From contig DOVL01000134.1 in assembly GCA_003520105.1 (NCBI GenBank), forward strand, positions 10,561 through 16,000: DNA of 5,440 nucleotides, given 5' to 3'. The stretch is from Lachnospiraceae bacterium. Lineage in GTDB: Bacteria > Bacillota > Clostridia > Lachnospirales > Lachnospiraceae. Positions within the stretch are counted from its first letter, which is position 1; every line of letters begins with the position of its first letter. The position numbers were made by a program, and so were the translations under genes. The notes beneath the pieces are model-generated. The model was given only the letters and a program-made list of their open reading frames with translations, had not been told where the DNA came from and did not search any database. Of this stretch, positions 1 to 5,440 are shown one piece after another.

Positions 1-350
1 TCACCCTTAGCACTACCAACGATCCTATCGCTCTCAGCCTTTGCTCTCGCAATAATATCAGCTGCTGACTTCTGTGCTTCCTCTATGATCTTCTTGGCCT
101 TCTCAGAATCTGCGGCATTGTCTCCGCCTGAACCCTTGCCATTTTTATTCTCAAGATCGAATATCTTAAGTCGTGAATCCTCAATCGCTTTTTTGAGTCT
201 CTCATTCTCTTCTGATAACCTGTTGTTCTCAGAAACAGCATCATCATAAGCTTTGTATACGCTGTCCTTGAATGAATCAACCTCCATCTTGTTATATCCG
301 AAGAGGCCCTTCTTGAAAGAAGTTGTTTTAATATCGATTGGTTGAATCAT
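1..350 (-). CDS. DivIVA-domain protein, N-terminal part (runs off left edge)
   Basis: Reading leftward from the ATG at 350 gives 116 codons with no stop before the window edge, so the 3' end is missing. Residues 12-31 match the DivIVA N-terminal signature: F12, two lysines, then G18-Y19 and E23-V24-D25-x-F27, comparable to F-x-K-x-F-R-G-Y-x-x-x-E-V-x-x-F in Bacillus DivIVA. Next comes a charged, heptad-like segment (about 28-68), a Gly/Asn-rich linker (69-78) and a second helical, Ala/Glu/Lys-rich stretch (about 81-115), as expected of coiled-coil polar or septal scaffold proteins. In Bacillus DivIVA, F17-R18 at the domain tip contact the membrane; here the aligned pair is L16-F17, so the exposed hydrophobic shifts by one and the arginine is absent. 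The start is supported by a GGAGGG site 10 bases upstream and a promoter. It could be DivIVA itself or another DivIVA-domain division or cell-wall scaffold; the missing C-terminus would decide. The family call is firm, the specific role is not. Confidence 0.88.
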   Translation of the reverse strand, partial: MIQPIDIKTTSFKKGLFGYNKMEVDSFKDSVYKAYDDAVSENNRLSEENERLKKAIEDSRLKIFDLENKNGKGSGGDNAADSEKAKKIIEEAQKSAADIIARAKAESDRIVGSAKG

Positions 351-360
351 AACTGTTATT

Positions 361-366
361 CCCTCC
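361..366 (-). promoter_or_regulatory. Shine-Dalgarno site of the DivIVA-domain gene
   Basis: GGAGGG on the minus strand lies 10 bases before the ATG at 350. It fixes the start of this truncated gene, whose first residues lead directly into the conserved DivIVA motif. Confidence 0.8.
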
Positions 367-388
367 ATACAAAATAATTCATATAAAA

Positions 389-416
389 ATTATATCATGT
401 ATTTCCACATATTCAA
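389..416 (-). promoter_or_regulatory. SigA-type promoter of the DivIVA-domain gene
   Basis: On the minus strand there is a perfect -10 box TATAAT (394-389), preceded by an extended -10 TG with one base between (397-395). A 4-of-6 -35 box TTGAAT (416-411) lies 16 bases upstream of the -10. Transcription would begin near 382, giving a leader of about 30 bases that contains the GGAGGG site. The promoter sits in the 125-base AT-rich gap after chorismate mutase, so the DivIVA-domain gene can be expressed independently of the genes upstream. The call rests on consensus match and position only. Confidence 0.7.
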
Positions 417-475
417 TACCCAAATTAACCAAAATTTACATAATTTATTTATGATTTGGCTATTTATGCGGGTTT

Positions 476-757
476 TCAATTATTCTGCTTGGACTCTTGT
501 ATCTTTTTTAACTGATAATCTCGACTGATCTCCAGAATCTTCTTGATAAATACAGTATATTCTTCCCTGAGATCAGGACTTATATCAGCTGTAAGCTTCT
601 GAATTACTTCTTTTTCTCTGTCAGGCTTATAAATAGAATCACCTGTCTTGGCTTTGATCATAGCTATTTCTTTCGAAACTGCCATACGTTTCTTGAAGAG
701 TTCTTTCAGTTCATGGTCGATCTTGTCGATTTCGTGTCTGGCTTCAATAAGATTCAT
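476..757 (-). CDS. Chorismate mutase, AroQ class, monofunctional
   Basis: This 93-residue all-helical protein should convert chorismate to prephenate in the cytoplasm, the branch-point step to phenylalanine and tyrosine. The AroQ active-site pattern of the E. coli P-protein mutase domain is present at the right spacings: R7 (E. coli R11), R24 (R28), K35 (K39), R47-E48 (R51-E52), S78 (S84) and Q82 (Q88). The position of E. coli D48 is K44 here, a less conserved site. About 90 residues is the usual length of a free-standing AroQ domain; no prephenate dehydratase, dehydrogenase or DAHP synthase domain is fused. The start is supported by AAAGGAG (774-768), 10 bases before the ATG. The gene lies 129 bases downstream of the DHHW gene, with a long hairpin between them whose proximal arm ends 29 bases before the ATG. 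No clear promoter is visible, so it may depend on read-through from upstream. No other aromatic-pathway gene is in view. Confidence 0.92.
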   Translation of the reverse strand: MNLIEARHEIDKIDHELKELFKKRMAVSKEIAMIKAKTGDSIYKPDREKEVIQKLTADISPDLREEYTVFIKKILEISRDYQLKKIQESKQNN

Positions 758-786
758 CTTGGTTTCACTCCTTTATGTAATGCAAC

Positions 787-857
787 GAAAATGGCACTTG
801 TACCCCTCTTCGGTTGTAGCAAGAATACGCCCTCAGAGGGGTACAAGTGCCATTTTC
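787..857. repeat. Perfect 23-bp inverted repeat, terminator-like hairpin
   Basis: Bases 787-809 are the exact reverse complement of 835-857, separated by a 25-base loop (810-834). Each arm runs from an A/T tract on the outside (GAAAATGGCA) to a GC-rich inner end (TACCCCTCT). The outer tract gives a short ATTTTC after the stem on either strand, so the structure could act as a bidirectional intrinsic terminator, although the U-run is only four long and the loop is large. It begins 30 bases past the stop of the DHHW gene and ends 29 bases before the chorismate mutase ATG. Alternatives are a dispersed palindromic element (REP- or MITE-like) or a regulatory leader hairpin for chorismate mutase. 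No target-site duplication is evident at its edges. The structure is certain; its function is inferred. Confidence 0.85.
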
Positions 858-886
858 TGTTTATCGTTAAAACATAAAATATAGAA

Positions 887-2017
887 CTAATATAGCATTT
901 TATAATTAGTATCAGTGGTCAGAAAGTCGATGTTGTTTATGAGGATCAGGCGGGCGATGCCCTTGTCCTCGATAAGCTTGCTTACACTTTCGTGATAATA
1001 TCTAAGGTCGACAACATAGATATCGGTGTAGTTTGCAGCAAGGAAAGGTATAAGTGCGTGCGCATAGGAATCCTTGACGATAAGGATAGGCTTATCGTTA
1101 TCCGAGTTAGGATTAACTCTTGCATCACTTGTTATGTGAATGATCGAATGATTACCATCGAGGAAAACGGTGTATTTATCCTTGATATCAAGGTTCTCGG
1201 TATGGAACATTGTGTCTTCTTCCCAGCCCTCATCCAGATATTCAACATGATAATTATTATATACATCCTCAACATATTCAATCTGATCTCCTTCTTCCCA
1301 TAGAAGCGGAGCCTTGGAATACAGTGTACCATAGAAAGGATCACTGTCAATTCCGCCATTTTTATACTGAAGATAATTTGGCACATCAACACCGAGATCC
1401 TCGGCAAGATATGTATATGCTATTCCGGCACCGTGCTGTGTCCAGTGATGATCGGTCCTGAAGAAGATGTAGTCATCCTTTTCTTTTTCAAACACATCGG
1501 TCACATCCGTAAGAACAATATCATCCGACAGATTGGAATGAATATAATCAAGAGCCTTGCCCTGATCATCTATCGGTGCACCGTAAGGAAGTTCATCCCG
1601 GTAAATATACGAAGCGTTAGCTGTGATCAGCATGTTGATCGGAATCTCCGGATGTGCCTCTTTAAACTCATTGATATATCTTATATTGTCTCCGAGCACC
1701 TTCTCGTCGTATTTATAGTCCTGAACGATCCTGTCACCGACAAAATATACACCATTGATAAGCCTCTGTCCCATCAGATAAGACACCGAGGTATCAAGCT
1801 TGACATATTCATCCTTGAAGATTATCTGATCCGACATGTAATCCTCAAATTCACTCATAAACTTTCCGTTAACGACTGTTTTGAGGGTCAGTTCCGGAAA
1901 GGTTTTGAGGGTACGGTTCTCCATATCGGAAAACTCCCTGTCCTTAAGTAGGATGCTGCCGATCGATATAATGGCAATATAAGCTATGAATGTGATTATT
2001 ATAATCTTATTTCTCAT
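887..2017 (-). CDS. DHHW-family SGNH-like protein, probable extracytoplasmic O-acyltransferase
   Basis: This 376-residue protein has an uncleaved-looking hydrophobic N-terminal segment (about residues 4-24, after M-R-N-K), so it is probably anchored in the membrane with its body outside. A family-typical E-N-R sequence follows at 33-35. The hallmark D189-H190-H191-W192, in the context F-R-T-D-H-H-W-T, defines the DHHW family and resembles the Asp/His part of the AlgX/AlgJ triad. The likely nucleophile is S317 in K-D-S-Y-A (315-319), after a hydrophobic strand, as in other SGNH-like acyltransferases. By analogy with AlgJ/AlgX, DltD and PatB, it would accept acyl groups delivered by the MBOAT protein encoded just upstream and place them on a surface or secreted polymer. 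The 71-base gap and shared strand suggest one transcript. The acceptor cannot be read from the sequence, and the catalytic role is inferred from fold family and context. The ATG has an unusual Shine-Dalgarno site. Confidence 0.85.
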   Translation of the reverse strand: MRNKIIIITFIAYIAIISIGSILLKDREFSDMENRTLKTFPELTLKTVVNGKFMSEFEDYMSDQIIFKDEYVKLDTSVSYLMGQRLINGVYFVGDRIVQDYKYDEKVLGDNIRYINEFKEAHPEIPINMLITANASYIYRDELPYGAPIDDQGKALDYIHSNLSDDIVLTDVTDVFEKEKDDYIFFRTDHHWTQHGAGIAYTYLAEDLGVDVPNYLQYKNGGIDSDPFYGTLYSKAPLLWEEGDQIEYVEDVYNNYHVEYLDEGWEEDTMFHTENLDIKDKYTVFLDGNHSIIHITSDARVNPNSDNDKPILIVKDSYAHALIPFLAANYTDIYVVDLRYYHESVSKLIEDKGIARLILINNIDFLTTDTNYKMLY

Positions 2018-2019
2018 TA

Positions 2020-2026
2020 GATCACC
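2020..2026 (-). promoter_or_regulatory. Atypical Shine-Dalgarno site of the DHHW gene
   Basis: No AGGAGG precedes the ATG at 2017. Instead GGTGATC ends two bases before it. This is the complement of the GAUCACC part of the 16S rRNA 3' tail, next to the classical CCUCC core, so pairing would place the start codon at a workable distance despite the short apparent spacing. It supports the annotated start, though initiation may be modest or helped by translation coupling. Confidence 0.5.
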
Positions 2027-2043
2027 ATATTAACAACTATTTT

Positions 2044-2070
2044 ATGATTTGAGATAGATATGCAAATCAT
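2044..2070. other. Small AT-rich hairpin between the MBOAT and DHHW genes
   Basis: ATGATTTG (2044-2051) and CAAATCAT (2063-2070) are exact reverse complements around an 11-base loop, in the 71-base gap between the two acylation genes. In the minus-strand transcript it is not followed by a U-run, so it is unlikely to be an efficient terminator. It may be a processing or stability element, an operator-like site, or chance in AT-rich sequence. Confidence 0.4.
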
Positions 2071-2088
2071 TTTCCCAAAATCAAAACA

Positions 2089-3504
2089 CTAGAATCGAAA
2101 ATACAAAAATGGATTAAACGAATCACTTGCCAGTCCTGCTGTAGCAAGTGTCATAACGACAAGTATGAAGATTACAGTAAGCACTGTGTATAACTTGTCA
2201 TATTTCCAGTATACGATCTTGTCGCGGGTGGCCTTGACGAGCCTTGTCGAACCGATCGCAGCAATGATAAAGATTGCCAGGTATGACAGAAGGTAAAATG
2301 TCGTTTCCTTGTTCCAGCCTGAAAGTCCGGCGAAACCGAACATTCTTGACAGTGTCCTTCCAAGCTGAGGGAGGCTGTCATTTGCGAAGATAACCCATCC
2401 GAGGTTGATGAGAAACAGACTGTAAATATGCTGCACAGCCTTAGGAAGCTTCTCAAGCACCTTCAGAAGAAAACTCTTTTCTATCATCAGGATAACGAAA
2501 TAATAAAGTCCCCAGATGATGAAATTCCATTCAGCCCCGTGCCAGAAACCGGTCAGAAGCCATACAACAAATATATTGAAGAACATTCTGCCCTTCTTAC
2601 ATCTGTTTCCACCGAGCGGTATATATACATAGTCCTTGAACCAGGTAGAAAGTGATATATGCCACCTTCTCCAGAATTCCGTGATACTCTTTGAAGTGTA
2701 CGGATGTCTGAAGTTTTCCAGAAATTCAAAGCCAAACATTCTTCCGAGGCCGATTGCCATATCGGAATAACCCGAGAAGTCAAAATATATCTGGAAAGAA
2801 AATGCAAATGATGCAAGCCAGTACATCGCTGCCGTTGCTTCATCCTTAGGAACAGCCATAAGAGTCTCGTAAATCTCACCGACTGTATTTGCGATCAGCA
2901 CCTTCTTACCAAGTCCTGCTACGAATCTAAGCACTCCGGATGCGAAAAGATCTGTACTTTCCTTCCTCTCCTTAAGCTGTTTTTCTATAGTCTGATATCT
3001 TACGATAGGGCCGGCGATCAACTGCGGGAAAAGTGTGATATAAGCAGCAAGATCGATTATATTTTTCTGTGGTTCAACCTCTCCTCTGTAGACATCTATC
3101 GTATACGAAAGAATCTGGAAGGTATAGAACGATATTCCGAGCGGAAGCGCTATATCCAGAAGCTTTGCAGTCGATCCCGTCAGCTTATTGAAATTCGAGA
3201 TAAAGAAATTCGTATATTTGAAAAATATAAGTATTCCCAGATCGATCACAACCGAAAGTATGACCATAAGTTTAGCCATCCCCATCTTCTCATTCTTTCT
3301 GAATGAGCCTGCCAGAAGTCCGGTTATATATCCGACTATGATTGAAGCAACCATAACAATTATGTATTTCGGTTCGCCCCATCCATAGAAAACAAGGCTC
3401 ACAAGAAGCAGTATAAAGTTTTTAAATTTCCTCGGTACGGCAAAATACAGCAGCAAAACCGCAGGAAGAAATGCATATAAAAATGTTATACTCGAAAAAA
3501 GCAT
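2089..3504 (-). CDS. MBOAT-family O-acyltransferase (AlgI/DltB-like)
   Basis: This 471-residue polytopic membrane protein has about 11-13 hydrophobic segments, starting near residues 7-23 and ending near 438-458, the size and layout of AlgI-type proteins. Conserved family blocks appear in order: L-P-L-G-I-S-F-Y-T-F-Q (120-130), F-P-Q-L-I-A-G-P-I (159-167), F-D-F-S-G-Y-S-D-M-A-I-G (241-252), S-I-T-E-F-W-R-R-W-H-I-S-L (273-285), Y-I-P-L-G-G-N-R (294-301) and T-G-F-W-H-G (318-323). The invariant MBOAT catalytic histidine is H322. The C-terminus ends F-L-Y-F-R-F, like the aromatic tail typical of AlgI/DltB proteins. The family moves an acyl group, usually acetyl, from a cytoplasmic donor to an extracytoplasmic partner; the DHHW protein encoded 71 bases downstream is the obvious partner. 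No dltA, dltC or alginate gene is present, so D-alanylation and alginate are not indicated. Only a weak AGGA (3520-3517) precedes the ATG, and no convincing promoter is seen in the 80-base upstream gap. Confidence 0.93.
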   Translation of the reverse strand: MLFSSITFLYAFLPAVLLLYFAVPRKFKNFILLLVSLVFYGWGEPKYIIVMVASIIVGYITGLLAGSFRKNEKMGMAKLMVILSVVIDLGILIFFKYTNFFISNFNKLTGSTAKLLDIALPLGISFYTFQILSYTIDVYRGEVEPQKNIIDLAAYITLFPQLIAGPIVRYQTIEKQLKERKESTDLFASGVLRFVAGLGKKVLIANTVGEIYETLMAVPKDEATAAMYWLASFAFSFQIYFDFSGYSDMAIGLGRMFGFEFLENFRHPYTSKSITEFWRRWHISLSTWFKDYVYIPLGGNRCKKGRMFFNIFVVWLLTGFWHGAEWNFIIWGLYYFVILMIEKSFLLKVLEKLPKAVQHIYSLFLINLGWVIFANDSLPQLGRTLSRMFGFAGLSGWNKETTFYLLSYLAIFIIAAIGSTRLVKATRDKIVYWKYDKLYTVLTVIFILVVMTLATAGLASDSFNPFLYFRF

Positions 3505-3584
3505 ACTGAACCCAATTCCTATTTTCTAAAATAAATATCAGCCGTCTATATACCACCTGACGATCACTCATCTGATAGGGCATA

Positions 3585-5426
3585 TTATTTAACAGCCTCT
3601 TTGATAAACCTTGATACTCTCACCGGTTTATCGGATATCTTAGCCGGTGCATATACATACAGCTTATCCTGCGTTCTCGTCATAGCTACATAGAACATCC
3701 TTCGTTCTTCTTCCAGAAGTGACGCCGATCTGCTCCTTCTGTGAGGTATCTCACCCTCTACGCAGTCTATGATGTGAACCTCTTTAAACTCGAGTCCCTT
3801 GGCACTGTGCATAGTCATAAGCTGTACCGCAGGCTTCGTTTTATCCGAAACCTCATTCCTCTTTTTTTCCTGAAGAAGGAGCTTTCTTTCATTCTCGGCA
3901 TAACCGAGAAGTTCCTGGAAGGTATCAAAACTCTTTGTTATACTCTGGAACTCGTCTATTATATCAAAAATCTCGTCCTTATCAAGATTTCTTTCTTCTG
4001 AATATTTTTTAATAAAATCATCATAACCGACCATCTTCCTGATATAATTCACAGCTGCATACGGAGTCAGACGTGAAATAGATTCAAGCTGATTTCGAAG
4101 CAGCATCAGATTACTCTGGAGATAGTCACGATCTTTTGTATTTTTGATAAGCTCGTGAATATTCACTCTCTCGCCAGACAGGAGATTTCTCGGAATATAT
4201 CTAAGCGGCTTATTCATAAACGATAAAAATTTTGCCCTCGAATTGTCACCCGCAGCAAAAGCCATATAGTCCATAATAACACTGACCATATGATCACTGA
4301 AAATATCCGGCACGCTGTCTCTGGCAACAAATGGAATATTATATTCCCTCAGCTTATAGATCAATCTTCTCGGACTTCTGTTTGTTCTGTAAAGAACAGC
4401 TATATCATCAGCAGAAACACCCGCGTCCATAGCTTCTCTTATACGTTTAACAACCAGAAGGTTTTCCGTATTTGTATCGTACACCTCCTGAATTAGAACC
4501 GTTCCCGGAACCGCGGATGCGTTTTTCAAATTCTTATCATATCTCTTTTTATTATTCTTTATAAGCTTTCCCGAAAGAAGTGTTACCTCCTTCGGACATC
4601 TGTAATTTGTTCTTAACGTGATCAGCCCTGTGTTTTCGTAATATTTTCTGAAAGAAAGCATTATATCAGGTCTGGCACCTCTGAAGCCATAAATAGACTG
4701 ATCATCGTCTCCGACCACAAACAGGTTATTCAGCGGAGCCGCCAGCAGTTTAACGATCTCAAACTGAAGCAGATTGGTATCCTGAAACTCATCTATCATA
4801 ATATAAGGATACATATATCTGATCCTTTCAAGGATATCCTCTCTTTCTTTAAGAAGTCTGTACGTGAGACTCATCATGTCGTCAAAATCGATAAGTCCTC
4901 TTCTTTCCTTCTCCTTCCTGAACCTGGTATAAATCTCGCGAAACAGGCTGTCAGGAAGATCATGACTGTAATAGTTTTCAATATCGATCATATCGCAGTC
5001 GACAAGCTCGATCTGATGGATAATACTGGTTATAACATCTTCACCGGCTTCAAAATCACTTCTCAGTGAATTGATTATCTCTCTGATCATTTTTCTTTTG
5101 TTTTCTTCAGATAAAATACTGCTGTTATCATATCCGTAAGCAGTTTTAAGTATCCAGAAGAAAAAAGAATGAAATGTACCGAAGCGCACGTCACATTTTT
5201 TATCTCCGCGAAGCATAACAAAGCGTTCTTTCATCGATTCCGCGGCAGCTCTCGTAAAGGTGATAACAAGAATCTTGGAAGGACTGACCTTATACTCGTC
5301 AATCAGCGTTCCTATCCTCTCTACTATCACCGTAGTCTTGCCGGAACCCGGAGTTCCCAGAACCAGAACCGGACCTTTATTCCATTTTATCGCAGTAATT
5401 TGATCCTCGTTAAAATCTCTCGCCAT
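3585..5426 (-). CDS. UvrD/PcrA-like ATP-dependent DNA helicase (SF1A), short form
   Basis: All SF1A motifs appear in order in this 613-residue cytoplasmic protein: Q-motif F5-N-E-D-Q9; Walker A G24-T-P-G-S-G-K30-T31; motif Ia T-F-T-R-A-A (56-61); Ib F-G-T-F-H-S (82-87); Walker B D212-E-F-Q-D-T; motif III G-D-D-D-Q-S-I-Y-G-F-R-G (239-250); motif IV N-Y-R-C (274-277); motif V T-M-H-S-A-K-G-L-E-F (538-547); motif VI V-A-M-T-R584. It should be a 3'-5' DNA translocase acting in repair, recombination or replication-conflict resolution. PcrA and UvrD have about 720 residues; this protein stops right after the S-R-F-I segment closing domain 2A, so it lacks the C-terminal extension that contacts RNA polymerase. 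It is therefore more likely a UvrD-like paralogue than PcrA itself. An in-frame TAG three codons upstream of the ATG rules out a longer start. The 14 bases available upstream show no Shine-Dalgarno site. The MBOAT gene 80 bases downstream looks functionally unrelated. Confidence 0.93.
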   Translation of the reverse strand: MARDFNEDQITAIKWNKGPVLVLGTPGSGKTTVIVERIGTLIDEYKVSPSKILVITFTRAAAESMKERFVMLRGDKKCDVRFGTFHSFFFWILKTAYGYDNSSILSEENKRKMIREIINSLRSDFEAGEDVITSIIHQIELVDCDMIDIENYYSHDLPDSLFREIYTRFRKEKERRGLIDFDDMMSLTYRLLKEREDILERIRYMYPYIMIDEFQDTNLLQFEIVKLLAAPLNNLFVVGDDDQSIYGFRGARPDIMLSFRKYYENTGLITLRTNYRCPKEVTLLSGKLIKNNKKRYDKNLKNASAVPGTVLIQEVYDTNTENLLVVKRIREAMDAGVSADDIAVLYRTNRSPRRLIYKLREYNIPFVARDSVPDIFSDHMVSVIMDYMAFAAGDNSRAKFLSFMNKPLRYIPRNLLSGERVNIHELIKNTKDRDYLQSNLMLLRNQLESISRLTPYAAVNYIRKMVGYDDFIKKYSEERNLDKDEIFDIIDEFQSITKSFDTFQELLGYAENERKLLLQEKKRNEVSDKTKPAVQLMTMHSAKGLEFKEVHIIDCVEGEIPHRRSRSASLLEEERRMFYVAMTRTQDKLYVYAPAKISDKPVRVSRFIKEAVK

Positions 5427-5440
5427 ATTTGTCTAAAAAA

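Noticed and set aside
421..460. Possible terminator after chorismate mutase (CATAA/TTATG stem at 439-443 and 449-453)
   Set aside because: The stem is only five A/T-rich pairs and there is no U-run after it on the minus strand. It is probably chance in AT-rich sequence.
837..857. A six-codon minus-strand ATG frame (M-A-L-V-P-L) within the palindrome, as a possible leader peptide
   Set aside because: There is no ribosome-binding site before it and no Phe, Tyr or Trp codons. The ATG is simply part of the palindrome arm, which has the same ATG on the other strand.
648..884. A 78-codon plus-strand open frame across the palindrome
   Set aside because: Most of it is antisense to the chorismate mutase coding region and it then reads through the inverted repeat. 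It has no recognisable domain and the minus-strand gene is secure.
758..886. T-box or amino-acid riboswitch ahead of chorismate mutase
   Set aside because: The T-box consensus bulge (AAGGGUGG-like) and a specifier arm are absent. The leader consists essentially of the simple palindrome.
992..1951. Several open frames of 83-172 codons on both strands within the DHHW gene
   Set aside because: They are shadows of the 376-residue gene, have Ile/His-rich unlikely compositions, and show no start signals or motifs.
2172..2879. Alternative-frame open stretches inside the MBOAT gene
   Set aside because: They overlap conserved MBOAT motifs encoded in the main frame and show no family features.
3505..3584. 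Promoter or terminator in the gap between the helicase and MBOAT genes
   Set aside because: The best -35/-10 pairs match poorly, and no stem longer than four pairs or T-run was found, so neither is called.

Overview
The window is a compact, AT-leaning stretch of bacterial chromosome with five protein-coding genes, all on the minus strand. Transcription order, from high to low coordinate, is: UvrD/PcrA-type helicase, MBOAT membrane O-acyltransferase, DHHW-family SGNH-like protein, chorismate mutase, and the 5' part of a DivIVA-domain gene. Purine-rich Shine-Dalgarno sites, a DivIVA-domain protein and a DHHW-family protein (a family known mainly from Clostridia) point to a Firmicute, probably a Lachnospiraceae-like Clostridium relative such as the Butyrivibrio/Roseburia group. 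The assignment rests on gene families and remembered distribution; no ribosomal or other marker gene is present.

Region 5426-3585 holds a complete but short SF1A helicase that ends just after its last core-domain motif. After an 80-base gap come the MBOAT acyltransferase (3504-2089) and, 71 bases on, the DHHW protein (2017-887). These two are the functional core of the window. By analogy with AlgI/AlgJ/AlgX, DltB/DltD and PatA/PatB, the MBOAT protein would pass an acyl group (most likely acetyl) across the membrane, and the membrane-anchored SGNH-like partner would place it on a cell-surface or secreted polymer. No gene here identifies the polymer.

Between the DHHW gene and chorismate mutase is a perfect 23-bp inverted repeat (787-857), the most striking non-coding structure in the window. 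It could be a terminator for the acylation pair, a dispersed palindromic repeat, or a leader hairpin ahead of chorismate mutase. The chorismate mutase (757-476) is a small stand-alone AroQ-class enzyme feeding phenylalanine/tyrosine synthesis. The DivIVA-domain gene (350 to beyond the left edge) has its own convincing promoter with a perfect -10 and an extended -10 TG.

There is no RNA gene, CRISPR array, transposase or phage gene. No gap between genes exceeds 130 bases. I see no wholly new system: the acylation pair of unknown substrate and the long palindrome are the parts most worth following up.
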